From contig CM019216.1 in the NCBI GenBank assembly GCA_009741485.1, positions 50,669,792 through 50,733,791 on the forward strand: 64,000 bases of DNA, read 5' to 3'. Below the pieces are notes generated by a model, which saw only the letters and a program-made list of their open reading frames with translations, did no database searches and was not told where the DNA came from. Positions within the stretch are counted from its first letter, which is position 1; each line of letters starts with the position of its first letter. A program made the position numbers and the translations under genes. This stretch comes from Malurus cyaneus samueli. Its lineage: Eukaryota > Chordata > Aves > Passeriformes > Maluridae. Positions 27,001-39,084 of the stretch are shown here, piece after piece.

Positions 27001-28230
27001 ACGGCATCTCTAACATTGAATAAATACAGGCAAAAGCAGAGTGCAAGGGAAGGAGCTGCCTCCAGCAACCCTCCAGTCTGGGGAGGGAGGGCTGAATGGG
27101 GACAGAGGGAGAGTATTCAGGCTGTATTTTACAAGAAATAGTGAGTGCAACTGACTGGCTGGGGAATATGGTTGGCTTTGTTGTTGACTGTATAAATACG
27201 CTTTTTTTAAGCAGCAATTCAAGCACAAGGGTTTTAAGAGCATGTGTAACTATTCCTGGGTTGTTTGTGCATGTGTGGCTAATAGCTCTTGGCAGACAGA
27301 AAAGGAAGCAGGAGATACATAAGATGAAGTCCTGGAGTTCTCAGCTACCACACAACCTGCTGTTCTCATCTCAAGGATATGGCATCCTCACCCTTGGAGA
27401 AGACAGGGGCTCGTCTCTCTTCAGTGATAGTGTCTTTAAGCTCACAGTTTTCCCCCATATCCTATTGCACTGATTTTTGCCTACAGAGACAGCCTGACTC
27501 TTATTTATTTGTGTACTCACATAGCATACATTGCTGCCAAAATAATCTGATCCTAAAAATGCTCCTATACACAAGTAAAGACAGCCTGGGACAGAAATTA
27601 CTCAGCTGGTAACAAAGCCTGGTCATGTAAGTAGAGCTTTAGTTGGAATATTTTAAAGGTATGAATAAAAAAGGCATTTTTTGTTACAGTGATTCTGTCA
27701 TTTTACCCTCTCTAATCACTGTTTGCTTTCTTCCAGGGGTGTGTCTGTGTACTTTAACAAATGTGTTATAAAAAATCACATAAGAGAACTTTTGCCCCTC
27801 AACAATATAAAGAGCAATGCATGGAATAAAATCTGATGGTTTTCCCCCTGCACCTTCATTCATACATCCTACACAAATTGGCTAAAGTGTGTGCAGATTT
27901 AGCTGTCATCAGGTACATTAAACCCTGGCACCATGCTCACTGATTCACTGGTACTACACCAGCCTTGCCTAGGCTGGTCTGTGAAGGAGATCTGGGGAGC
28001 AAAGGCACTGGCTTTGTATGGGAGAACTATTTATTCTTGCCAGCTTTCCCAGGTTTTTTGTTTTTTCTCTTTCATCCTATGGCACTGGTCCTGGATATTA
28101 ATACAGAGCCAAGAAAACACCAGCCTGTTGCATCACATTCAATCAATCATGCTTGTATTCATGACAAGGGTCATAAAGATCAGAAGGAAAGTTAGGGTGG
28201 ATATAGAGGAAGTGATTTAAGAAGAGGGTG

Positions 28231-28450
28231 ATTCTAGACTAGATATAAGGAAAACACTTTTTGTAATGAGGCATCGTAACATGTTGTCCAGAGAAGTTGT
28301 GGATGCCCCATTCCTGGAAGTGTTCAAGGTCAGGTTGGATGGGGCCCAGAGCAACCTGATCTAGTTGAAGATGTCCCTGCCCATTGGAGTGGGGTTGTCT
28401 AGATAGCCTTTAAAAGTCCCTTCTAACCCAAACTTGTTCTATAATTCTGT
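28231..28450 (+). mobile_element. CR1 LINE 3' fragment (copy 3)
   Basis: A 5'-truncated CR1 3' UTR with no coding part. It is recognised from 'attctagactagatataagg', 'catgttgtccagagaagttg', 'tggatgccccattcctggaa', 'gtgttcaaggtcaggttgga' and 'cccttctaacccaaacttgt', ending 'ttctataattctgt'. It belongs to the CR1 subfamily whose body reads 'gtgttcaaggccaggttgga' and whose end reads 'cccttccaacccaaacc', as does the copy at 35250. The tail has decayed to a unit and a half, so it is not recent. The exact left end is uncertain by about 20 bp. Confidence 0.88.
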
Positions 28451-29408
28451 TATTTTCATTTTTGCAGCTATTTTCAATTTCTCTTAGTTACCTGTAGCAG
28501 CTGTAATAGGGGGTAAATCTTTTAACTATGCTTTGTCTTTAACAGCAACAATTGTACACAAAATGCTGTGGTCCTTTTATAGCAATGTAGCAATCAACCC
28601 AATGAAGTGTAAAATCAATGTTATAAAGTCAGATACTTTTTCAAATGAAGTTAATTGCAAAAGTGCTTTCTGCTGATTAAATATAATGTTATTAACTCCT
28701 GGGCCGTAGACATACACAAATAAATATAATGTTGGCACAGCACCAATAACAAAGCTTAAGACTTTTACTTCAAAAATAATTTTTCTATTCCCAAAGAAAT
28801 CCTTGACTATATCTCATGAAATCAGATGGAGAAAAACTTGAACATTATGAAAACATCCCCTCCTCTTGCAGAAAGCTGCATCAGTGGAACTCACCTCTCT
28901 GGCTGCACCAGTAGGGTCCTAGAGAGCCCAACATTGTCTCCAGCATGTTATGTGTGCAATTGCCAGGCAGATGACATAAATGAGAGTGCAGCTGACTCTG
29001 CCATAAGCACTTGCCAAAACGATCAAAACCTTTTCAGGGCATTCTCAAGATCTCCAGAACCATACACCTGCCCTATAACCATTTTTGTCCTGCCCAGTTC
29101 CTCCAGCTGTAATCTCTTTATCATCAGACTCTGCAACAATCCAGTGATTAGAGACTGGCCTAGGGCTGCTCCTCCCACCCAGTTACTTTTGGTGACATGA
29201 GCATTTTCACTTTCCTGATGCCCCCATATCCAGTGGGGCAGCTCAGTCCTGCTGGAGCTCTCCAGGCTGGAGCTGTCTCTCCTGACTGTACACATAGTGA
29301 TGCTCCCATGCTTCTCAGGAGCACTGAGTCTGAACTAAAAAGGTTATCTTGATTTTTTTCCTAAAGAGTTCCACTCTCTGTCTTTTTCTGCAAGAAAGGT
29401 ATTGAAGT

Positions 29409-29428
29409 AAAAAAAAAAAAAAAAAAAA
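29409..29428 (+). repeat. Poly-A tract, A20
   Basis: An uninterrupted run of 20 A, followed by 'gaaagttttaaac'. I looked for a copy of the downstream bases upstream, as a retroposed transcript would leave, and did not find one. Processed pseudogenes are rare in birds because CR1 does not use poly-A tails. A simple tract is the safer call. Confidence 0.85.
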
Positions 29429-32400
29429 GAAAGTTTTAAACAGAAGAGATTTAATTAAATAGACACCATGCAAACTTTTAGTAAACACAGGGGAACAGAT
29501 GTTATTAAATGAGAACTGTTTAATCCAAAATTCGTTGTACTGTGACCACTGTTTACAGACGTGACTTAGCCCTGGTACTGAACATAATCATAAATCTAAA
29601 TTTTGGAAATCAGGCAAACAGCAGGAATACAGTACAATAATACACTTTGGTTTGCACAGTATGAAAAGCAGGAAACCTGGATTGTTCTGTAGCCCTATGT
29701 TCTTCATAGCAAAATGAACTGGATATTATGATTTTGCTAACTATATTTTAAATAAGAAAAGAACCAAATAACTAGAAGGAAATATATACTACTGGTGGTT
29801 ATGAATGCATGCTACTCAGGCAGGATACGGTGATAGCAAGAGCACCTGCTATTCTGGCAGCCTCCTGCTCTGTGCTCATTGCTGGTGTAAGCTCCATTGT
29901 CATCCTTGTCCTGTTGGGATGACTGTTGCAGTTCCCCAAGAAATATTACAATCCCAGGTGAAACTGCAAAATCAGAGTTGGTGCCATGATAAGAAGTGGG
30001 GTGTTTCCTATTGCTTTGTGCATAGGCAGTTTGTCACTGCCTATAGATGAGAAATTGTGGCAGCAGGCAAGAGCTGAGTAGTTGTGGCCTTCAAACACAA
30101 ACAGCATGTCAAGTGGAGTAATGAAATGCCTGCTTGGCAGACATGGCCAAACTTAGATGTGCAGAATAACACTTCAAGTGATTGTTCCTTCCAGGAAAAT
30201 TCCTATCTCCCTGCAGTGCTAGTAAAAGTAGGAGCTTCTAACTGTATTCTGCCAGGAGGGGTGGTTGTAAGGGGTGCTCTTGACTCATTAAATGCTTATT
30301 AAGGTTATGGATACTTGGTAACTCTTTTCCTCTCACAGTTATCCTTTCCTGTATCCCTCCAGCAGCAGAGCTACAATACAAATATTAACAAATATGAAGA
30401 AACAGTCTTTTAAGAACAAAACTAAACTAATTTATTGAGACCATATCAGTGAAATTGCTTTCCAAAACAGATTAGCAGCCTTGAAAATTCCCAGAGATGC
30501 AATGACTGACTTAAATGGAAACTGAAAAGAACATCCTAGGAGACACATTCAGCATTAGGATTCATTTCCCTCCAGTTCTTCCCTCTAGAGTTCTTTAAAT
30601 TTTCCAAGAATAAACACATTGTGTTTCTTGTCTTTTGAAGCAGGAAATGAAGAAAGGGCTTGATATTTAGGATTGCTCCTATACTAAATTTAGAATTACG
30701 GCTATTTGTTCATCAACTAGAAACTTACTTATCCTTTGAAAGGAAAAGAGAATATTCTCAAGTCAAATTAGACATTCTAATGTTCTCCTGCTGTTGTAAT
30801 GAATGCCTCAAGATAGCTGGGAAATATAAAGTTATTGAAGGTGTTATAAGCACATAAATAAAATGCCAGTCTGCTTGGTGACAGAGCTTGCACTTGGTTT
30901 TGCAGCCATATTTGACTGTGGGAATTCCAGGAAGATTGGAACAGAAGGAGGCATTGATGACTTTTTGTAGTTCTCCACTGAGTACCAAATAAGAGAAATA
31001 TAAACATTAAACAGTAAATCAAATGTTGAAAAAATAAATAAATATAGAACAGACGGGCAAAAGATGTGTCCAGCTGGCTCATGACATCCATTTTCTTCTT
31101 GTTTGAGCAGTGGCCACATGCAAAGTGGGTTTGTGTTGGGCTGAAACCGTATTTTCCAATGTCACACTGCATCCACTTTCTCACAGAGACCTTTTAGATA
31201 AATCTGGGGAAAATTTTCTCTGATAAGATTTTATGCAAGCAGTCAAATAGATACAGTGTTTCCTACATCTCTCTTGTTTATGAGAAAGTCAAGTGTCAGG
31301 GCCCATTGTACCTATGGTGACTTCCACATGTCATCATAATCATCATAATTTTGGGGCTGCAAAACTCTCTGCCCCTTATCATGAAGCTACTGACAATCCC
31401 TGTGTTCTCAAAATCCATGAGCACACTCTCAGCTTTGGTCCATTCACATGGACCTTCTCTTGATGAATCAGCACGCAAACACACCCCCCAACCAGGGGGT
31501 CACTGGGGCATCTCTTCAAGGACAAATCTCCTGTCTCTGCCACAGCTGTCAGTGGTGTGGATGTTTTGAAGGATAGAGAGTTATGAGGGCAACATCTTCA
31601 GAACACCATGGTGAAGCCTTTAACTAAAACTAGGATTTCAAATTCTGAAATACAAATACGGTGAAAGAAGTATTTACATTACTTCTGTTGCAGATTTCAC
31701 TGCATTATGTAGGAGGGCAAGGAACTACTTTAGCAAGACCAGGTATTTATTTTTTTATTACTGTATAGAACTTCATTGTATGTCACCAATCTTACAAAGT
31801 GATACAAAAAAGCTAGATCTTGTTCCAAATGCAGTCAAGCAAATACAGTGTAACTGATAAAAATGTTTGGCCTAGTTGTGCTGGGATGGTCCTATCAAGC
31901 ATGTGATATGATTTACTGACCTCAATTACAATCACTAAGAAACAGTTTGTTCTGATGAAACCTTTCTCTGTGCATAGAGGAAGGAAAAACAAACGCTCTA
32001 ATTATACTCATGACATTTGAGAATGCCACTATATGTTTTCTCCTCAAGGAGAATGCAATATGATATACCTGCAATGATAATTTCCAATGTAAATGATTCT
32101 ATGATATCATGATTTGTACATTAACAAAGATCACTGGGAAATGAATTTAGAAAACCATAAGGTCAACAGAAAGACAACAAGAAAAAAAATTTACAACTAC
32201 AGTGCAAGAATTGCCCACTGCAGTGCTCACTCCTGACATGTTCACTTCCCTCATCTGACACTTTAATATAAAATGTGATTTGTACTTGGCTTAGTAAACA
32301 ATTGAAAAGTTTGTTCTTTATAAAAAATATTAATTGAATAGAGTTCTATTAAATTAACACCTGAACACCAGATTTGTTGAGTGATAAAAATTTGGAGACA

Positions 32401-33660
32401 CACATAAGTTCAGAGCAGGTATAGCAAAGGCACGGAAAATAAAGACATAAACTGACCTCAGAGATGTGCCCAGCTTGGCTTGAAGCCACTCTACACCAGT
32501 GAGAAAACACTACTAAAATCACTTTATCCTTGCCATCTCCACCAATCAGGTGACTCATGCGAAACCACCAATGCTTTTGGCTTCATAAAATATCCATTTT
32601 GGCCTCTTTCTTTTAAGCTGAAACAATCCAGCCTTCAGTGGCCTGTGGTGAAATCAACCCAGCACGCCAAGATGAGGAACGCTCAGCCCACAGCCTGTGA
32701 TTCAAGCCAGCCCTTGAGAAGATGAATCATCTGGCCCACTGGCCCTCTTTCCACCTGCCTCCTTCAGACACTCAGCTTCAGCAGCGTGAATTCCTCTGGC
32801 AGCTGCAGCATCTTGCTCCCCACTGCCATTTTCCCTCAGCAGCCTCTCCTGTATCTCACTGGGGGGTGTATGTGTGGAGCTGTGCTCTCCTCCAAAAAAT
32901 CCCCAGAGATTCCCCACCTGATCCTCTGTTCCTGCATCTCAACTTTTTACTGGGAATCGTGTCAATACCTGTCACTAGCTGACTCGCTAACAAACCTGTC
33001 TTAGTCTGTGCTAAGCACAAAGCTTTCATCCTTCCTCTAAACATTTGGTGGCATTTAGAGAATAAAAATAGGTAAAGGCATTGCTCTAGCCCTCTGATGA
33101 GAATATGTGTAGGGGAGAAAAAAAATAACACAAAGAAAACAAGATGATGCACAACTACACAAAGCCAAAATGAGTCCTCACTTATTTTTATTGCTGATAA
33201 AACCAGTGCTCTTAAGATTTATGATTAAACATAGAAATGGATTTCATGCTTATGGGGCTCTACCTGCTCCCCTGTATACACTCAGTAGTAAATCCACATT
33301 TTTCAGATACTCTGCAGAAGAGATAGGAAAAAGCAACTCAGTATTATTTTGGAAAACCTATTCCCAGAAAATTTCTAGTTCAAAAGGATACAAAAAAGAT
33401 ACTTTTCTATTATATTTATGTGCAAAATAATGGAGCCATATCTTTACTTCTATACCTACAATAATAAATTTGGCTTCATGAAGTGAAGTTTAATTTTTGA
33501 TTGAAGTATCAACTTATACACTTCTATTTCGCTTTGAAACATTTGCATCTGCTTGTTTCATATTTCATCAGGCTGTTCCAACCACATTTTTCAAAACTTT
33601 TGTTGCCATAATATCTGGAAACAGCTACTTACATTGTCATAGGCTTCTTTGTCTTCACAG

Positions 33661-33681
33661 TCTCATCCTCATCAGATTCTG
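33661..33681 (+). other. Possible 21-nt micro-exon (weak)
   Basis: A pyrimidine-rich acceptor 'cttctttgtcttcacag' ends at 33660 and a good donor 'gtaaga' starts at 33682. They enclose 21 nt, a multiple of three. This would be a frame-preserving insertion of seven residues if the window is inside a neural gene's intron. Against it: no other exon is recognised nearby, one reading of the segment gives no known peptide, and such pairs arise by chance. The host gene, if any, is unknown. Confidence 0.12.
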
Positions 33682-34351
33682 GTAAGACAATTCAAATGGT
33701 CCTCTGTCACATTTCCTCATAACAGGGTAAGGAATTTACCTGGTCTCAGGTAATAGATTAATGAGGAAATACGTGGTGTCTTATTTCTCCAGTGGTGTTT
33801 TGCTGGCAAATATTGATGACTCCTGGAGGAGTGCTCTCTGTGAGGGGCTTATCAGACAGTTGGGATCCCTACAGGAAGGAGCTACAGACCTCCCAGGTCA
33901 TTGTAGGGGGGGAACTTCCTTGTGAATCCTTTTAGACACTCATCAAAAGGAAATGGTGTAACTTTGTTGAGAATGGCAATATTAGTGTAAGCATGGTGAT
34001 CCAGAGCAGTTTTTGGCACAGAGACAGCTTGGCCTTCTGAAAAACAGCAGATGATAAAGATTAAAGAGTGTGAAGAGCTGGACAGCTTTCCTGTGTAGGT
34101 GGTCATTTATATTCATTGGCAGACATCTAATTTGAGACTGAGTTATTGCATATCATGGATTGCCTTTTCCATGGATTACCCAGCTCTTTGAACGATGAGA
34201 TGCTGGCAATGCTGCGAGTATGCCCTTTGTATCCCCTGGATACAGGAAGATCACCTGGCTGCAAGGAGTCCAGGTTTCTCATGGATCAGGCAGGACTCAG
34301 CAGCAGAAGCTCTTAGGCTCAGATGATGTTTTGCTGTTCTCAGTCCCATTG

Positions 34352-34375
34352 CCATATCCCAGGACTGGGATATGG
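34352..34375. repeat. Perfect inverted repeat, 10-bp arms, 4-nt loop
   Basis: The arms 'ccatatccca' (34352-34361) and 'tgggatatgg' (34366-34375) are exact reverse complements around 'ggac'. The flanking bases do not extend the stem (34351 g against 34376 g). It lies in a locally GC-richer region with no coding potential. It could be a cruciform-prone site or chance. Confidence 0.6.
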
Positions 34376-35249
34376 GAGTGCTTGGGGGTGGAAGAATTTA
34401 CCATCTGAACAGCCCCTTGCACTGCTCACCTGTGGAGCAGGGACAATGCAGCATTTCCTATGGGTAAGCACCTTGAGACACGGATTGCTTTTGGTGAGGT
34501 GAGCTTGTCTTCAAATAGAAATTACAGATCCCTTGCTGGGGACTCTTTCCTCCAAAAAACCCACCCAGCATGGCATTGGTGCAGTGGGATGTCACAGCAC
34601 CAGGCTTCAAAAGAGAATCACAGCAACAACACAGCAGCCATTACATACAACACTCAAAATTCTTTGGTGTCACATAATTACAACATGGAGCAGTCAAATG
34701 GTTTAATGCTGTAATTCCACTCTTTGTCTGAAGTGAATTGTAATCCATGGATAAGATACACAGTGCAAGCACTCTGTTAGCACAATCATTCAGTGAAATT
34801 GCTCTTCACTCCCTCAGTTCAGACAAGACTGGCCGTTCCCATGGGCTGCAAGCAGGCAAATCCCTACTGCTGTTCCTGAAGATACCATCCAAACCTCCAC
34901 TGAGCAAAATATAGGCCATTCCTAGGAGGCCAGGCTAACTGGGAATGCTACTCACTTGTTCCAGTTCCAATGATATAAAACCAGAGTCTTTCCCCAGGGC
35001 CCTCATGTGGGTGGGACTCACCAATACTGAGTCCCTGTCCTTCCTCTTCAAAACACAGAGAAAAGGCATACATGCTGTGTAGCAAGCAGTGGTTTTTGTG
35101 CTCACCTGCTCTTTCCAGGGGCTGCAGAGATTGGTGCATTATATGGACAGATATAATCTGCCCATGTCTCTTGAAGAGAACTGTTCAATGGCACTTGGCA
35201 GCAGAGTGTGTCACTAGTGGTGGCTCTCTGCTTGAAGACTTCAGGTCGT

Positions 35250-35475
35250 CTGTTCTTCCCAGATATCAGGAAGAAATCCTTTACTGTGAGAGTGGTGAGG
35301 AGCTAGAACATGTTGTCCAGAGACATTGTGGATGCCCTATCACTGGAAGTGCTCAAAGCCAGGTTGGGCGGAGCCCTGAGTAACCCAATGGCATCCCTGC
35401 CTGTGGCAGAAGGATTGGAACCAGACGATCTTTAAGGTGCCTTCCTACCCAGACCATTCTATGTTTCTATGATTT
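35250..35475 (+). mobile_element. CR1 LINE 3' fragment (copy 4)
   Basis: A 5'-truncated CR1 3' UTR with 'agatatcaggaagaaatcct', 'gttgtccagagacattgtgg', 'atcactggaagtgctcaaag', 'ccaggttgggcggagccctg', 'gatctttaaggtgccttcct' and the terminal 'attctatgtttctatgattt'. It is the same subfamily as the copy at 28231 and in the same orientation. Immediately after it is an A-rich stretch ('ctaaaaaaaaataaaac'). The frame at 35072-35383 runs into it and is not a gene. Confidence 0.9.
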
Positions 35476-37545
35476 TACTGTGATCAACTAAAAAAAAATA
35501 AAACTAACAGGGAACAACAAAATAATAAGCACAAACAGAGTTACTACTTCCTTATTTTTTGAAACAGGTGATTAAAAATCCAGTCTGTCCCAATTTGAAC
35601 TACTATAACTGCCTTTTCATGGAATGCTCAATACTGGAAGAATCCCTCAAACTTAAATCTGTATTGGTAGTCCCTCAATTGAACACTTGTTTAGAAGAAT
35701 TCCGGACACTAAGTGAAGATTTCCAAATCTTCTCCAGGATTTCCAATTAACTGACATTAGGATCAAGATAATAGAGAAACTATTAGGTGGGTGGCAAATG
35801 TTTTCTTCTTATAGTGCCATTCCTATAGTGGTAAAAGGCAGAAAAAAAAAGAATGTTAGAAGAATAAAATATTCATTGGCATGCCTATACTGGAAAAAGG
35901 ATAACTTGGAATAATGCCAAGAGATTTCACACTATTTTACTATTGTAAAATGAAGAAGATAAAAAAACCCACATTATTATTGTTCTTCTGATAAGGTTTT
36001 ACAGCTCTTCAAAATGAAAAGTACTGAGGGAAAATTATGTTGTTTATATTAACCATGATATAAAGCATCACAAAAACTGTAACACATAAAAGCAGCGATT
36101 TGTTCACTGCATTAAACTCTAACCAGCATAACAGCCTGCATGTTTTAAATCACATGGTAATTTTGAGTATTTAAATAAATGGGATATGATTAAATATACA
36201 AAACCAAAAAATCAACCATAATGACTGAAAAGTAATCAGCAACTCATTTTCCTGTGCTCAAATATCAGAGCGATGAACTCTAAGAAACTGAATCCTGCAC
36301 TGTAGTGTATTTCATCTTGCAAAACTGAGCCCGAGACATGCAATTACCATAAACACCCAAAATAAGTGAATGTTTAAAGAATACATAGACGCCTTCCCAA
36401 GGATCATGTATTGTCACTATGCCTTCAGCTAGATGGTGTGCAGTAGATGTACACAATTTCCTTCAGCTGATGGAAAGCATGACCCCCACAGATTGCTGTG
36501 CTATTAAGTACGCAAAAAGGCAAAGCCTCCCTAGTATTCATTCATCTCCTACACAGCTCTGTCTTTTCACAGCTTATTTGAAGGATAAATATATTTTCCA
36601 TTTCTTTAGTTACACAATTGTCTGACGCAGCTCCAAGTGTATGCCAAACACAGTTGCTGCTGCTGTGGTAAAGAGAAAGCAGCTGATGTAAGATAAGGTG
36701 GTGAAGGAGTGACTCTGGGCTGGAGCTCCGCACACTGTGCTGGGCTGTGCAGGCGCTGTGGAACGACATGGGGAGCATTTCAGAACTCATGTTGGATTGC
36801 AATTGGATGTGCTTTGGATTTACATATTTTACCTTTTTTCAGCTACTTCCTCACCAGCTGCCATCACCTCAGCCAGAATATTTCTGGTTTTGAAAGCAAC
36901 TGCTTGTTGTACTGAGCAGACTCTTAGGAGACCACTTGCCAGCTCTCCTTATTCCCTTCCCTGGAACAAACCAACATGAAAACTGAGACACGAGGACACA
37001 AAGAGATAAATCTGGCCCAATCTTCTGGCCCACTCTCTATTGTTCTTTTTGCTGATTGCTTTCTCTGGACTTAACTAGGGCATTATTATTCCACCTCATA
37101 CTTAACATTTTCACACCTCATGCCCTGATGTGCTCAAACACTCTTGCTCTGTCCTACTGAACTACAAATCCTGGAAGCAATCATGAGAGTGGAATGGAAG
37201 CAAAGCCAGTGGAAATGAATCCAAGTTTATAGAAGAGTCTGGAGTGTTGAAAGGTTTGAAAGCAAAATGTTCATAGTCAAAGATTTAGCCATTACCTATC
37301 TGAAATTTCAGTAGCATCAAACAGGAAAAATATTTACAGAAAACATTTCAGCCATCTCAAATAAGAACATCTGAGAACAGAGAAAGGGATTACAGGACCA
37401 AGAACCAATACGAAAATTGGGACACCAGGCCAAAAGCTGGGTGAATAAGGAGAATAGGAATGACCCAGTCTGAGGTGGAAACAAAACTGAAAAATTTTAA
37501 TGAAATTAAAATCAGGGAATGCCTAAAGTTTGCAGCCTACTGGGT

Positions 37546-37660
37546 AATTATCCAGTTACAAATGCTTTCACTTTGTTAGACTAAAGTAACTTTAGTAACT
37601 AAAGACCTTAGTAACTAAAGCAATTATCCACTTACAAATGCTTTTACTTTGTTAGACTAA
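37546..37660 (+). repeat. 39-bp direct repeat with 76-bp period
   Basis: A 39-bp segment beginning 'aattatcca' and ending 'gttagactaa' occurs at 37546-37584 and 37622-37660 with two mismatches. Between the copies, 'ttagtaactaaag' itself occurs twice (37592-37604 and 37608-37620), a nested 16-bp period. This is a small local tandem expansion, with no evidence of function. Confidence 0.85.
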
Positions 37661-38764
37661 GAAATTCTGAGGTTTTAGCACAAGAACCGTCTTGGGAGAT
37701 TCTTTTAATGCACAAAATGTCGAAGTGCATCTAGCTTTAGGATGTCCCTAAAACAGTTGTTAAAAGAATGTGTGATGTGTCTGCCTGAGACTGAAGGCAA
37801 GGCAGACGATGACCTCAGTGAATCAGGAGGTCTGTTTCAGCTTTATATTCCCACAGGAAATCTACACTAAAATACATCTACAGCTTTGAAATTGCGCATT
37901 TAGAGACAGCTGCAAGGTTGAAATCCTCCCTGAAAAAAGGAGCATTCTCTGCAGTTCTTTTGATACAGCAAAAGGAGCAACAGAGCCAGCTCTGTGAAGT
38001 GGTGTTTTCTCTGCATGGAGGAGCATACCTGGGTTCTCACTTATCCCTGGGTTTTACCAGTCACTGGTGCTAGAATGTGAGTATCCTATCTTTAAAAACA
38101 GAGATCCTGCCAATTTATCCTTGCAATCACTTAACAAGCATAGTCTCAATCCCTTACTGCAAATTCTAGTCTCTGGCAAGTTTGGGATGTGTGACAATAA
38201 AAATTTCTTATTCTCCAATATTCTTTTTGCATAAGCTGAGAAAGTAAGATTGGTGCAATTATGTTGATGAACACTGGTAGAGAATAATAATTAGGGACAC
38301 AACAGAGATCTCATTGCTAACATAAGTGAAACAGCTTAAAAGAAAACCAGAATGGTTTGTTTCAGTCTCTCTGTAAGAAGCTGTTCAGACAGAATTGGCA
38401 TTCCAGAATCACTGTATTTTTATGAGTATTCACATAGGTCAGTAGAAGAAAAAAAAAATTTAAAATCTTGTCAGAAATAAACCAGAGTTTTGAAAGAGGC
38501 AAGATAGACAAATCAGAGAGCAAATATAATAAGTGAATATTTGAATAAGTAGTAAGAGCACATCATCTACAATTTCTTGCTTGTGAATTTAGATTACAGA
38601 CTGATTCACAGGAAAATGTCAGTGGTTGAATTTCAATGTAAAAAAAATTCTACATCTCCCTGCACAAATACCTACAGTTAAGTTTTTATTCTGCCAGCCC
38701 TGGAAGCTGAGATGCAGAGAATGGAAGTTCAGAGTGTCAGATCCTGAGATAAGAAGGTTTAGTG

Positions 38765-38790
38765 CACACACACACACACACACACACACA
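38765..38790 (+). repeat. (CA)13 microsatellite
   Basis: Thirteen uninterrupted CA dinucleotides, followed by 'gacatatacc'. The His-Thr run in the frame at 38626-38820 is only a reading of this repeat. The length and purity suggest it varies between individuals. Confidence 0.97.
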
Positions 38791-39062
38791 GACATATACC
38801 CCAGTGTGCATGGGATATAAAGTTGTCCTTTATATTTTGGGGTGCATCATTCATCACATTTTAATACTGCAAGTAATAAAAAGACCCTTTTTTCCTTATT
38901 TTCTTTGGTAAACACAGATACAAAAACATCCTTTTTCTTGATTAACTGTGTGTTGGAATCACATTTGATCACTGAGGATTCCAGTTGCTAAACACTCTTG
39001 TTCTCAGCTGTGCCACAGCCTGTGGAGGGGACAAACATCTATTACTACAATTACTGGAGCAA

Positions 39063-39084
39063 AAATAAATAAATAAATAAATAA
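39063..39084 (+). repeat. (AAAT)n microsatellite
   Basis: Five and a half copies of 'aaat' followed by 'gcaagcaag'. Non-coding. Confidence 0.93.

Larger units (their letters stand above)
16547..28230. other. Unique AT-rich non-coding DNA
   Basis: I see no gene in this 11.7 kb. The longest open frame (27096-27473, plus, 125 codons) has no recognisable domain and is overlapped by several others of similar size. A locally GC-richer patch lies at about 18390-18530. Homopolymers include T13 at 21461-21473, next to 'ctcccacag', and A14 at 22771-22784. The small repeats at 22884 and 23996 are listed separately. A cluster of TAAT-type sites lies at 26568-26640. No transposon ends were recognised. 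Confidence 0.65.
28451..35249. other. Unique non-coding DNA
   Basis: No gene is supported. The frame at 28826-29200 (124 codons, plus) and that at 30777-31184 (135 codons, minus) have no recognisable domain and no flanking exon structure. The stretch about 32640-32930 is GC-richer and free of obvious repeats. An A20 tract (29409-29428), a perfect hairpin (34352-34375) and a possible 21-nt micro-exon (33661-33681) are listed separately. No transposon ends were seen. Confidence 0.62.

Noticed and set aside
27096..27473. 125-codon plus-strand frame as a small gene
   Set aside because: Surrounded by four other overlapping frames of similar length on both strands, with no domain or exon context.
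29023..29428. Processed pseudogene ending in the A20 tract
   Set aside because: No target-site duplication and no recognisable coding sequence upstream. CR1 machinery in birds rarely retroposes poly-A transcripts.
38626..38820. His-Thr repeat protein
   Set aside because: The repeat is a translation of the (CA)13 microsatellite.
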